Shown here piece after piece: positions 24,099 through 33,270 of a stretch of 34,044 bases of DNA. Below the pieces are notes generated by a model. It was not told the origin of the DNA and did not search any database. It worked only from the letters and a program-made list of their open reading frames with translations. Origin of the DNA: Pseudomonas sp. (lineage in GTDB: Bacteria > Pseudomonadota > Gammaproteobacteria > Pseudomonadales > Pseudomonadaceae). The stretch lies in NCBI GenBank assembly GCA_029239415.1, contig JAQZAY010000006.1:1-34044 (forward strand), in the 5' to 3' direction. Numbering within the stretch: the stretch's first letter is position 1; each line of letters starts with the position of its first letter. A program made the translations under genes and the position numbers.

Positions 24099-24362
24099 TT
24101 AGACGGCCTCGTTGGCCTCGTCCTCGAACGCGGCGAAGACCGGGTCCTCGGTGACGATGTCTTCAGCGGCGATGAACTCCGGGGTCACGATGCCTTCGGC
24201 GATCTCGCGCAGGGCGACGACGGTAGGCTTGTCGTTTTCCCATGCCACGCGCGGCTCCTTGCCACCGGTGGCCAGCTGACGGGCACGCTTGGTAGACAGC
24301 ATGACCAGCTCAAAGCGGTTATCCACGTGTTCTAGGCAATCTTCAACGGTTACGCGGGCCAT
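24099..24362 (-). CDS. rpoZ: RpoZ, RNA polymerase omega subunit
   Basis: 87 residues, normal length. The MARVTVEDC start, the [16 protein letters not shown] helix and [13 protein letters not shown] are diagnostic. Omega helps assemble RNA polymerase and forms part of a ppGpp-binding site, which suits its place directly upstream of spoT. CGAGGAAG lies just before the ATG. The usual upstream partner gmk is displaced by about 3.7 kb of unrelated genes, so rpoZ-spoT must have its own promoter in the 187-base gap before 24550. I found no clear promoter there. Confidence 0.97.
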   Translation of the reverse strand: MARVTVEDCLEHVDNRFELVMLSTKRARQLATGGKEPRVAWENDKPTVVALREIAEGIVTPEFIAAEDIVTEDPVFAAFEDEANEAV

Positions 24363-24549
24363 GGTCTTCCTCGTAGCAAATACAATATGCGCGGTGCCCA
24401 GGATGGGCGGGCGGACTCGATAGTTTAAAAAATCACCAGCGATTAGGGAAGGACTGATTTCAGTTCTGCCCTCGCCCCAGGGTCACTTCGCACTGCATGA
24501 GGCCGACAATACCGGCTCGAAGGCCCGCAGCACAACCCTCGTAGAGCGC

Positions 24550-25425
24550 CTACCGCGTCATGGCGCCGCGCAACCGTGGGGTGAGCTCTTCGAACAGGGT
24601 CTGCACCGAGCGCAACGCCCGGCAGTCCGGGCGCGTCAGCAACCACAGCTGGGTATCGCAGCCAGGCAGCGGATCGCTCAGCGCCTCGACGCCCGGCAGG
24701 CCCTGCACCATGTAGTCGGCCAGCGCCGCCACGCCCATGCCGGTGGTGACCAGCTGGGCGATGGTGGACATGCCGCTGCAGTGGTAGCGCGGGACCAGGC
24801 CGGGATACTGCTGGTTGCGCCAGACCACGGTGGGATGGTCCTGCATGGCATCGTCAGGGCCGATCCACGCGACGCTGGTGGGCGACTCGGCCAGGCGCTG
24901 GCGAAACTCGGGCAGGCCGCAGACCACGTAGGAGGTCGAACCCAGGCAGCGGCCGACCAGGTGCTCGGGCGGGGTATTGGTCAGCCGCAGGGCGATGTCG
25001 GCGTCGCGCCGGCTGAGGTTGGCGAAGGTGTTGGACGTGCCGATTTCCAGCGACAGGGCGGGGTAGCTGGGCATGAAGCTCGCCAGCGCCGGTAGCAGCA
25101 AACTATGCAGCACCGCTTCGGTGCACGTCACGCGGACCGTGCCGCTCACTACTTGCTCGCCGCAGGTCAGGGCGATGCGGGCAGCGTCCAGGGCGTGTTC
25201 GGCGCGTTCTGCCTGTTCGGCCAGTGCCTTGGCGGTATCGGTGGGCAGATAGCCCTTGCGGCTCTTGACGAACAGCGCCGTGCCCAGTGCCGACTCCAAC
25301 CGCCTGATCGAGCGGAACACCGTCGAGACGTCGACCTTCAGCAGCTCGGCGGCCTTGGCCAGGGAGCGGCCGCGTTCCAGGGCAAGTACCAGGGAAAGGT
25401 CGGCATGGGTAATCTGATATTGCAT
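24550..25425 (-). CDS. LysR-family transcription regulator
   Basis: 291 residues from the ATG at 25425. The N-terminal winged helix (about 5-65) reads ADLSLVLALERGRSLAKAAELLKVD, then VSTVFRSIRRLESALGTALF, a slightly unusual recognition helix with STVFRS. The effector domain (about 90-290) includes SGTVRVTCTEAVLHSLLLPAL and an IALRLTN segment. It is divergent from the PuuD-like gene and probably controls it and the permease, with the inducer unknown. A longer open frame to 25494 reads across a good -10 (TATAAA), so I reject it. The regulator has a clear sigma-70 promoter of its own. Confidence 0.88.
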   Translation of the reverse strand: MQYQITHADLSLVLALERGRSLAKAAELLKVDVSTVFRSIRRLESALGTALFVKSRKGYLPTDTAKALAEQAERAEHALDAARIALTCGEQVVSGTVRVTCTEAVLHSLLLPALASFMPSYPALSLEIGTSNTFANLSRRDADIALRLTNTPPEHLVGRCLGSTSYVVCGLPEFRQRLAESPTSVAWIGPDDAMQDHPTVVWRNQQYPGLVPRYHCSGMSTIAQLVTTGMGVAALADYMVQGLPGVEALSDPLPGCDTQLWLLTRPDCRALRSVQTLFEELTPRLRGAMTR

Positions 25426-25476
25426 GGGCGCACGCTCTGCTTGCCGAAATGCCAATGTCTGTTGCGTTGGGGCCAT

Positions 25477-25505
25477 TTTATAGTGAAACGGCATCCGGTG
25501 ATCAA
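25477..25505 (-). promoter_or_regulatory. Sigma-70 promoter of the LysR gene
   Basis: On the minus strand TTGATC (25505-25500), a spacer of exactly 17 bases and TATAAA (25482-25477) match the consensus at 4 and 5 of 6 positions. The transcript would start about 45 bases before the ATG at 25425. Confidence 0.7.
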
Positions 25506-25662
25506 TTCATCTGGATGTCACAGGTTTGTGCAGCGTCCATCTGCCGCGCAGACGTCCCATGATGGGAATCACCATAACAACAGCATCAGCCATCGCCGCT
25601 CGTGAGGCGCACGCCTCATCTCCTCACATCGCCGTTCGACTGAAAGCAAAGGATGTATAGCC

Positions 25663-26451
25663 ATGACGTCGGTCTCTGCGTGCGTAATCCAAGCTTCCAG
25701 CCCCTTGATCGGTGTGACCGCCTGTCGCCAGCAGGTAGGCAGGAACGCCTCGCACACCGTCGGCGACAAGTACCTGGAGGCTGCGGCCTTCGCCGGGCTG
25801 CCGCTGATCCTGCCGGCGCGCGATGTCCCCGCTGACCCACAGGCGCTGCTGGCGCGTCTGGACGGCATTCTTTTTACCGGCTCGCCTTCTAATGTCGAGC
25901 CGCATCATTACAATGGCCCCCCCAGTGCGCAAGGAACGCACCACGACACTGCCCGGGACCGGCTGACCTTGCCGCTGCTCAAGGCCGCCATCGATGCCGG
26001 CGTGCCGGTGCTTTGCATCTGCCGCGGCTTCCAGGAGCTGAACGTGGCGCTGGGCGGCTCGCTGCATCAGCGGGTGCATGATCTCCCCGGATACCTGGAT
26101 CACCGCGAACCGAGCGATGCCCCCCTGGACGAGCAATACAGTCCACGCCATCCGGTCAGCGTAGAGGCGGGCGGGATGTTCGAACGCATGGGGCTGGCCA
26201 CACGGTTCGAGGTCAACTCGCTGCACAGCCAAGGCATCGATCGGCTGGCTCCAGGCCTGCGCGTCGAGGCAAGGGCGCCCGACGGCCTGATCGAGGCGGT
26301 GTCCGCTAGCCAGGGTGCGGGTTTCGTGCTCGGCGTGCAGTGGCACCCGGAATGGCAATTTGCCGATAACCCGGTTTCGCTGCGCCTGTTCGAGGCATTC
26401 CGTGACGCCTGCAGGGCCCGCGCGGCGCGGGAGGGGACCGACAGGACCTGA
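25663..26451 (+). CDS. PuuD-like class I glutamine amidotransferase (gamma-Glu-GABA hydrolase family)
   Basis: 262 residues, peptidase C26 fold. The nucleophile is C120 in the CICRGFQE elbow, and the His-Glu partners are H228 and E230 in QWHPEWQ. The PuuD-type segment GILFTGSPSNVEPHHY is present. Family members remove glutamate from gamma-glutamyl-GABA, the last step of the gamma-glutamylated putrescine route; related enzymes act on other gamma-glutamyl amines. AAAGGA (25648-25653) is nine bases before the ATG. It stands next to a LysR regulator and an amino-acid/polyamine permease, which supports a catabolic role. The exact substrate is inferred, so no symbol is given. Confidence 0.87.
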   Translation: MTSVSACVIQASSPLIGVTACRQQVGRNASHTVGDKYLEAAAFAGLPLILPARDVPADPQALLARLDGILFTGSPSNVEPHHYNGPPSAQGTHHDTARDRLTLPLLKAAIDAGVPVLCICRGFQELNVALGGSLHQRVHDLPGYLDHREPSDAPLDEQYSPRHPVSVEAGGMFERMGLATRFEVNSLHSQGIDRLAPGLRVEARAPDGLIEAVSASQGAGFVLGVQWHPEWQFADNPVSLRLFEAFRDACRARAAREGTDRT

Positions 26452-26530
26452 TGCTTGCAGCAAGCTTCGAATGAGTGAAAGCGCCTTTCCAAGGCCCCGA
26501 AAACAATACCAATATCGATGGCAGATACTC

Positions 26531-28048
26531 ATGAGCGAAAACATTGAAGCCGGGCATGCCGCCAAGGCCTCGGGCAAAGGCCTGGCCAAGGGCCGCCTGG
26601 GTCTGCTGGCCAGCGTGGTGCTGGGCATCTCTACCATTGCACCGGTCTATACCCTGACCGGTGCCCTTGGCCCGACCGTGCGCGAAGTCGGTGCCCACCT
26701 GCCGGCGGTGTTCATCGTCGGTTTCCTGCCCATGTTGCTGGTAGCCCTGGGCTACCGGGAACTCAACGCGGCAGAACCCGACAGTGGCACCTCGTTCACC
26801 TGGTCGGCACGTGCCTTCGGGCCCATGATCGGCTGGATCGGCGGCTGGGGCCTGGTGACCGCCACCACCATCGTGCTGTCCAACCTGGCCGGAGTCGCGG
26901 TCGACTTCTTCTATCTCTTTCTCGGACAGATCACCGGCAACCATGAGGTGGCTGCCCTGAGCGACAACCTGCTGGTCAACATCAGTACCTGTTGCGTGTT
27001 CATCGCTCTGGCGGTATGGATCTGCTGCCGCGGCATGGGCACGACGATGACGGTGCAGTACGGGCTGGTCGCGCTGCAGCTGGTGGTGCTGATCGGCTTT
27101 GCCATGGCGGCCTTTGGCGAGACCACCGCACCGCCGCCGCTGCAGTTCGACCTCGACTGGTTCAACCCGTTTGGCGTCGAGTCGTTCTCGGCCTTCACCG
27201 CAGGGCTTTCGCTGTCGATCTTCATATTCTGGGGCTGGGACGTGTGCCTGACTGTCAGCGAAGAGTCGGTGGGCAGTGAAGAGGTGCCCGGCAAGGCGGC
27301 GACCATGACGGTCCTGCTCATCCTCGGGCTGTACCTGGTGACCGGTATCGCCACGCTGCAATTCGCCGGCATCGGCGACATCGGGCTGGGGCTGGGTAAT
27401 CCGCGCATCCAGGAAAACGTCTTCGCGCACCTGGCCGGGCCGGTCATGGGGCCGCTGGCGATCCTCATGTCCATCGCAGTGCTGGCCAGTACCGCCGCCT
27501 CGCTGCAGTCGACCTTCGTCTCGCCCGCGCGCACGCTGCTCGCCATGGGCTACTACGGCGCCGTTCCGCAGCGTTTCGCCAAGGTCTGCCCGCGTTCCCA
27601 GACACCACGCTACGCGACCATCTGCGCAGGCGTCGCGGCCGCGGTGTTCTATGTGACCATGCGCACGCTGAGCGAAAACGTACTGGCTGACACCATCACC
27701 GCCCTGGGCATGATGATCTGCTTCTACTACTCGCTGACGGCCTTTGCCTGCGTCTGGTACTTCCGCCGCAGCCTGTTCGACAGTGTCCGGCACTTCCTGA
27801 TGCGGGGCGTGTGCCCGCTGGTGGGGGGCGCGATCCTGTCGGTGATCTTCCTGCAGACGGCCATCGACAGCGCCTCGCCGGACTTCGGCAGCGGCTCGCA
27901 TGTAGGCGGGCTGGGCCTGGTGTTCGTGATCGCGCTGATCATCTCGCTGCTGGGAATCGTGCTGATGGTGCTGTCGCGCTGGCGGGCGCCGGCGTACTTC
28001 CTGGGGGCTACCTTGCACCAGCAGGCGACGGTGCCGGTACGGGTGTAG
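26531..28048 (+). CDS. APC-superfamily amino-acid/polyamine permease
   Basis: 505 residues with about twelve hydrophobic segments starting near residue 25. The APC signature opens the first helix (LASVVLGISTIAPVYTLTGALG). The loop GYRELNAAEPDSGTSFTWSARAFGP is typical of the GABA/amino-acid branch, and DVCLTVSEESVGSEEVPGKAA matches the conserved cytoplasmic loop after helix 6. I start at the ATG at 26531; an in-frame ATG at 26471 would add 20 polar residues, and neither has a good ribosome site. It follows the PuuD-like gene by 79 bases on the same strand. Likely substrates are putrescine, GABA or another amine, inferred from its neighbour. Confidence 0.88.
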   Translation: MSENIEAGHAAKASGKGLAKGRLGLLASVVLGISTIAPVYTLTGALGPTVREVGAHLPAVFIVGFLPMLLVALGYRELNAAEPDSGTSFTWSARAFGPMIGWIGGWGLVTATTIVLSNLAGVAVDFFYLFLGQITGNHEVAALSDNLLVNISTCCVFIALAVWICCRGMGTTMTVQYGLVALQLVVLIGFAMAAFGETTAPPPLQFDLDWFNPFGVESFSAFTAGLSLSIFIFWGWDVCLTVSEESVGSEEVPGKAATMTVLLILGLYLVTGIATLQFAGIGDIGLGLGNPRIQENVFAHLAGPVMGPLAILMSIAVLASTAASLQSTFVSPARTLLAMGYYGAVPQRFAKVCPRSQTPRYATICAGVAAAVFYVTMRTLSENVLADTITALGMMICFYYSLTAFACVWYFRRSLFDSVRHFLMRGVCPLVGGAILSVIFLQTAIDSASPDFGSGSHVGGLGLVFVIALIISLLGIVLMVLSRWRAPAYFLGATLHQQATVPVRV

Positions 28049-28065
28049 GTATCCGAGACCGCGGC

Positions 28066-28095
28066 CCCCATTCGTTGGCTTGCCAGCGAATGGGG
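28066..28095. terminator. Long hairpin between convergent permease and gmk (REP-like)
   Basis: CCCCATTCG (28066-28074) pairs perfectly with CGAATGGGG (28087-28095). The inner bases TTGG/CCAG extend the stem around a CTTG loop. It lies 17 bases after the permease stop and 10 before the gmk stop. There is no T-run. The GGCTTGCCAGCGAA wording resembles pseudomonad REP sequences. Confidence 0.6.
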
Positions 28096-28105
28096 CGCCG
28101 CGGAA

Positions 28106-29603
<1,498 letters not shown>

Positions 29604-29786
29604 GGGAATTACCTCGCGAAGTCGATGAACAGGGTGAGCCCTTCGGGCTGCAAGGCGCAGGATTGTAACGCAGTGCGGCCTCGGCGCCCAATCAGGGGGC
29701 GCCACAAAACCCGCTCGAAGGGCATGTGAAAGACGCTTCGGGCATGCCCTGCGACAATAGGCATGTCCTCACGGCCCCTGGGGCTT

Positions 29787-29792
29787 TATAAT
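29787..29792 (+). promoter_or_regulatory. Consensus -10 of the rph promoter
   Basis: A perfect TATAAT lies 36 bases before the rph start in a GC-rich region. No good -35 is found at 16-18 bases, so it may rely on other contacts. The 225-base yicC-rph gap otherwise holds both leaders and no gene. Confidence 0.55.
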
Positions 29793-29828
29793 GGCGGGCA
29801 GATCCAAGTCCCGGTACAGGTATCCCAG

Positions 29829-30551
29829 ATGAAACGTCCAAGTGGTCGCGCCGCCGATCAGCTCCGCTCGATCCGCATCACCCGCAACTACACCAAGCAC
29901 GCCGAGGGATCGGTACTGGTCGAGTTCGGCGACACCAAGGTCGTCTGCACGGTCAGCGTCGAAAATGGTGTTCCCCGCTTCCTCAAGGGCAAGGGCCAGG
30001 GCTGGCTGACCGCCGAATACGGCATGCTGCCGCGCTCCACTGGCGAGCGTAACCAGCGCGAGGCCAGCCGTGGCAAGCAGGGTGGTCGCACCCTCGAGAT
30101 CCAGCGCCTGATCGGTCGCTCGCTGCGCGCCGCCCTCGACATGAGCAAGCTGGGCGAGATCACCCTGTACGTCGACTGCGACGTGATCCAGGCCGACGGC
30201 GGCACCCGCACCGCCTCGATCACCGGCGCCATGGTCGCCCTGGTCGATGCCCTGCGCGTGGTCAAGAAGCGTGGCGGCCTCAAGGGCGGCGATCCGCTCA
30301 AGCACATGATCGCTGCCGTTTCGGTGGGCATGTACCAGGGCGAGGCGGTGCTCGACCTCGACTACCTGGAAGACTCGGCCGCCGAGACCGACCTGAACGT
30401 GGTCATGACCAGCGCCGGTGGCTTCATCGAAGTCCAGGGCACAGCCGAAGGTGCCCCGTTCCAGCCTGAAGAGCTCAACGCCATGCTGGCATTGGCGCAG
30501 AAAGGCATGACCGACCTGTTCGAGATGCAGAAAGCATCGCTGGCCGACTGA
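29829..30551 (+). CDS. rph: RNase PH
   Basis: Phosphorolytic 3'-5' exoribonuclease that trims tRNA 3' ends, 240 residues. It shows the [13 protein letters not shown] start, [14 protein letters not shown] at about 60-73, the phosphate-binding region RSLRAALDM, and the acidic pair region [19 protein letters not shown]. The track through [19 protein letters not shown] completes the active site. An AGG-type ribosome site lies about eight bases before the ATG at 29829. A longer reading to 29763 would include the promoter -10 and is rejected. It ends at a perfect two-way terminator. Confidence 0.97.
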   Translation: MKRPSGRAADQLRSIRITRNYTKHAEGSVLVEFGDTKVVCTVSVENGVPRFLKGKGQGWLTAEYGMLPRSTGERNQREASRGKQGGRTLEIQRLIGRSLRAALDMSKLGEITLYVDCDVIQADGGTRTASITGAMVALVDALRVVKKRGGLKGGDPLKHMIAAVSVGMYQGEAVLDLDYLEDSAAETDLNVVMTSAGGFIEVQGTAEGAPFQPEELNAMLALAQKGMTDLFEMQKASLAD

Positions 30552-30564
30552 TCTGTCAGCTCAC

Positions 30565-30611
30565 GCCAGACACGAAAAAGCCGACGCGAAGTCGGCTTTT
30601 TCGTGTCTGGC
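30565..30611. terminator. Perfect 21-bp palindromic two-way terminator (rph/crc)
   Basis: The arms 30565-30585 and 30591-30611 are exact reverse complements around the loop GCGAA. An A-run in the left arm and a T-run in the right give a GC core (GCCGAC/GTCGGC) flanked by AAAAA/TTTTT, so it works as an intrinsic terminator in both directions for convergent rph and crc. Confidence 0.95.
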
Positions 30612-30616
30612 CATGC

Positions 30617-31396
30617 TCAGATGGTCAGCGTCCAGTCGTAGTCCACGATCAGTGGCGCGTGCTGGGAGAAGCGCGGCTGGCGCGGCAACCGGGCACTGCG
30701 CACGAAGCGACGCAGGCCTGGCGTGAGCACCTGGTAGTCGAAGCGATAGCCCAGGTTGAGCATCTCGGCCTGCTCGTTGTCCGGCCACCAGCTGTACTGG
30801 TCGCCTTCACGGCTGACTTCGCGCAGGGCATCGACATAGCCCATGTCGCCGATGATCGCGTCCATCCAGGCACGCTCTGGCGGCAGGAAGCCCGGCGACT
30901 GCTGGCTGTCGCGCCAGTTCTTGATGTCGAGTTTCTGCTGCGCCACGTAAAGCGAGCCGCAGTAGATGTATTCGCGACGCTTGCGTCGCTGCTTGTCGAG
31001 GTACTTGGCGAAGTCGTCCATCAACTTGAACTTCTGGTTCAAGTCGTCATCGCCATTCATTCCCGATGGCAGCAGCAAGGTGGCGATGCTTACCTTGTCG
31101 AAATCGGCCTGCAGGTAACGCCCGTAGCGATCGGCTGTCTCGAAGCCCAGACCTGTGATGACTGCCTTGGGCTGCAACCGCGAATACAGCGCCACGCCCC
31201 CTTGGGCAGGCACTTCCGCGTCGCAGGCATAAAGGAAATAGCCATCTAGCTGAAAAGCTGGGTCGTCGAGTTCAAAGGCCGAGGCGCGGGTATCCTGAAG
31301 ACAGATGACGTCGGCATTCTGGGCTTGCAGCCAGCTGAGCAATCCACGCTCGGCTGCAGCCTGAATGCCATTCACGTTCACACTGATGATCCGCAT
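30617..31396 (-). CDS. crc: Crc, catabolite repression control protein
   Basis: 259 residues with the exonuclease III/EEP fold but a dismantled active site. The catalytic glutamate motif LQE reads LQD (D35), the GDxN loop reads CGSLY (147-150), and the SDH triad motif reads SQH (244-246). This fits known pseudomonad Crc, which has no nuclease activity and acts with Hfq to block translation of catabolic mRNAs when preferred carbon sources are present, relieved by Crc-titrating small RNAs. None of those RNAs is in the window. The ATG at 31396 gives the MRIISVNVNG start. It is divergent from pyrE and shares an 80-base control region with it. Confidence 0.96.
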   Translation of the reverse strand: MRIISVNVNGIQAAAERGLLSWLQAQNADVICLQDTRASAFELDDPAFQLDGYFLYACDAEVPAQGGVALYSRLQPKAVITGLGFETADRYGRYLQADFDKVSIATLLLPSGMNGDDDLNQKFKLMDDFAKYLDKQRRKRREYIYCGSLYVAQQKLDIKNWRDSQQSPGFLPPERAWMDAIIGDMGYVDALREVSREGDQYSWWPDNEQAEMLNLGYRFDYQVLTPGLRRFVRSARLPRQPRFSQHAPLIVDYDWTLTI

Positions 31397-31422
31397 AAAT
31401 GGCCCCAAAAATCACGTGCGTG

Positions 31423-31465
31423 TATGATACCCGAGCTCAACTCATTTAGCTAAATCCGTGGTATC
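31423..31465. promoter_or_regulatory. Shared crc/pyrE control region with nested palindromes
   Basis: TATGAT (31423-31428) on the plus strand and TATCAT (31429-31424) on the minus strand could be overlapping -10 elements for pyrE and crc. A perfect 12-bp palindrome ATTTAGCTAAAT (31444-31455) and a spaced pair GATACC (31426-31431)/GGTATC (31460-31465) lie in the same 43 bases. Neither -35 is convincing. Confidence 0.35.
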
Positions 31466-31476
31466 CGGGACTTCTC

Positions 31477-32118
31477 ATGCAGCCGTATCAGCGCGACTTC
31501 ATTCGCTTTGCCATCGATCGCGGGGTTCTGCGCTTCGGTGAGTTCACCCTCAAGTCGGGGCGCACCAGCCCTTATTTCTTCAACGCCGGCCTGTTCAACA
31601 GCGGTTCGGCCCTGGCCCAGCTGGGGCGTTTCTATGCCGCGGCGATCGTCGACAGCAAGATCCCCTTCGACGTCCTGTTCGGCCCGGCCTACAAGGGTAT
31701 TCCCCTGGCCGCCGCCACCGCCGTCGCCCTGGCCGAGCACCATGACCTCGACCTGCCGTGGTGCTTCAACCGCAAGGAAGCCAAGGCCCACGGCGAAGGC
31801 GGCAGCCTGGTGGGCGCGCCGCTGGAAGGCGACGTGCTGATCATCGACGACGTGATCACCGCCGGTACCGCGATCCGCGAGGTGATGCAGATCATCGCCG
31901 CCCAGCAGGCCAAGGCCGCGGGCGTACTGATCGCCTTGAACCGCGAGGAGCGCGGCAATCGCGAGTTGTCGGCGATCCAGGAAGTGGAACGTGACTTCGG
32001 CATCCCGGTGGTCAGCATCGTTTCCCTGACCCAGGTGCTGGAGTTCCTCGCCGATGATCCGCAGCTCAAGCAGCACCTGCCGGCGGTCGAGGCGTATCGG
32101 GCGCAGTACGGGATCTGA
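31477..32118 (+). CDS. pyrE: Orotate phosphoribosyltransferase
   Basis: 213 residues. It joins orotate and PRPP to give OMP, the fifth step of pyrimidine synthesis. The PRPP-binding motif [11 protein letters not shown] is at 122-132. The orotate-site region [13 protein letters not shown] is at 24-36, and the catalytic-loop lysine region [13 protein letters not shown] at 97-109. The length is normal. It has a weak GGGA ribosome site and ends at a strong terminator. It is head-to-head with crc, an order I recall as conserved in pseudomonads. Confidence 0.97.
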   Translation: MQPYQRDFIRFAIDRGVLRFGEFTLKSGRTSPYFFNAGLFNSGSALAQLGRFYAAAIVDSKIPFDVLFGPAYKGIPLAAATAVALAEHHDLDLPWCFNRKEAKAHGEGGSLVGAPLEGDVLIIDDVITAGTAIREVMQIIAAQQAKAAGVLIALNREERGNRELSAIQEVERDFGIPVVSIVSLTQVLEFLADDPQLKQHLPAVEAYRAQYGI

Positions 32119-32135
32119 TCCTGGCCTGGTCATGC

Positions 32136-32168
32136 AAAAGGCGACCTTCTCGGAAGGTTGCCTTTTTT
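32136..32168. terminator. Two-way terminator after pyrE
   Basis: A 14-bp stem (one G-T pair) joins 32136-32149 and 32153-32166 around a TCG loop, followed by TTTTTT on the plus strand. The AAAA start of the left arm gives a T-run on the minus strand too, so it can also end the leftward lipoprotein operon. Confidence 0.92.
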
Positions 32169-32217
32169 CTGCCTTGTGAGAGCGGGTTCAGCCGCCAAAG
32201 GGCTGTTCAGGCTGTAC

Positions 32218-32877
32218 TCAGTCGGTGCCGTACTTGGGCGACCGTGGCCCATAAAGGATGCCGCCGTTCGGGTAGGGCGCCAGCAACCGCGCACTGGTCA
32301 TCCCTGCGATCGGGTAGCCGGCATCGTCCTGCACGCTGCTGATGATCTGGTTGATCGCCGCAGCGACCAGCATGCCGATCAGGCCACCCTGGTTCTGCTG
32401 GTTCTCCTGGCTGGAGGCCGTGGCACTGCCGGTCCACAGGGTGGTGCCGGTTTTCAGGTCGACCAGCTTGGCGTTGGCGGTGACGATGGTCGCGCTGCTG
32501 AGGATCATGTAGCGGGTGCCGTAGTCGGAAACCGTCACGTACAGGCCGGCGTCGGCGCCGAAGATTTCATGCAGCTTGGCGGTCGGCAGCTCGTGGATGT
32601 CGGCCGGGGTGGTCATGCCGTTCTGGCGGAAGGTTTCGTCCACCAGCGCGACCGGCATCACGTAGTAGCCGGCCTCGGCCAGCGGGTAGGTGACCTGCGA
32701 GAGCATGCTGTAGGTCGCCTTGACGTCCGGCGACTGATTCAGCGGCGGCAGGATCAGGATCGACTTCGGGCGGCTCTGCTTGTAGGCCGAGTAGTCGATG
32801 GTCTTGCGTTCGGCGCAGCCGGCGAACAGTGCCAGCACGCAGGCGCCGACGAGCAGTTGGGTCAGGCGCTTGATCAC
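32218..32877 (-). CDS. GNA1162/DUF799-family lipoprotein
   Basis: 219 residues from a GTG start at 32877. A signal peptide and lipobox LFAGC place the lipidated cysteine at C21. The mature part has SILILPPLNQSPDVKATYS, a family-like opening, then YVTVSDYG, ANAKLVDLKTGTTLWTGSA, a small hydrophobic LIGMLVAAAINQI and a closing LLAPYPNGGILYGPRS. It resembles the GNA1162 lipoprotein known as a meningococcal vaccine candidate; its function is unknown. The GTG overlaps the preceding stop by four bases (GTGA), with AAAGGAG upstream, so it is translationally coupled to the DUF4810-like gene. Confidence 0.85.
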   Translation of the reverse strand: MIKRLTQLLVGACVLALFAGCAERKTIDYSAYKQSRPKSILILPPLNQSPDVKATYSMLSQVTYPLAEAGYYVMPVALVDETFRQNGMTTPADIHELPTAKLHEIFGADAGLYVTVSDYGTRYMILSSATIVTANAKLVDLKTGTTLWTGSATASSQENQQNQGGLIGMLVAAAINQIISSVQDDAGYPIAGMTSARLLAPYPNGGILYGPRSPKYGTD

Positions 32878-33242
32878 TGCTTGGCTCCTTTGCTGGCATT
32901 GTTCATCAGAAAGTCCATGTACGTCGCCGACTCGGGAAACAGCGCCTTCTCGGTGCGCAGTTGCTGGATCATCTGGTCATCCTTGCCCAGGCTCGAGTAC
33001 AGCAGGCCCAGCTGTGCGTGATAGCCAGGCGGCACGGCGCCGTTCTTGGCCTTGATCTTTTCCAGGTCGCGCTCCAGCGCGATGACCTGTTGTTCTTTCG
33101 AGTCGCCCTTGAGGTAGCCGTAGACCTGGGGTTGGTAGCTTTCCCACTGATACAGGGTCTTGGGTCCGGCGCAGCCGGCCAGCAGGAGGCTGCCCAGCAG
33201 CAGCCCGGCGACGTTGCGCCAGGCCGGTGAGGTGATGGTCAT
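32874..33242 (-). CDS. DUF4810-family lipoprotein
   Basis: 122 residues. A signal peptide ends in LLAGC with the lipidated cysteine at C24. The mature part is helical and starts with LYQWESYQPQVYGYLKGDS, the family's hallmark. A charged helix (EQQVIALERDLEKIKAKNG) follows, then a TPR-like PPGYHAQLGLLYSSLGKDD segment. It lies between the CsgG-like and GNA1162-like genes. An AAGGA ribosome site lies about ten bases upstream. The function is unknown, but the TPR-like segment suggests it binds one of its operon partners. Confidence 0.85.
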   Translation of the reverse strand: MTITSPAWRNVAGLLLGSLLLAGCAGPKTLYQWESYQPQVYGYLKGDSKEQQVIALERDLEKIKAKNGAVPPGYHAQLGLLYSSLGKDDQMIQQLRTEKALFPESATYMDFLMNNASKGAKQ

Positions 33243-33270
33243 CGAATGATCGTCCTTGTCGTAGGGGCGT

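Noticed and set aside
22218..24335. A 705-codon open frame opposite spoT and rpoZ
   Set aside because: Same reason: antisense shadow of well-conserved genes, with no ribosome site and no recognisable domain.
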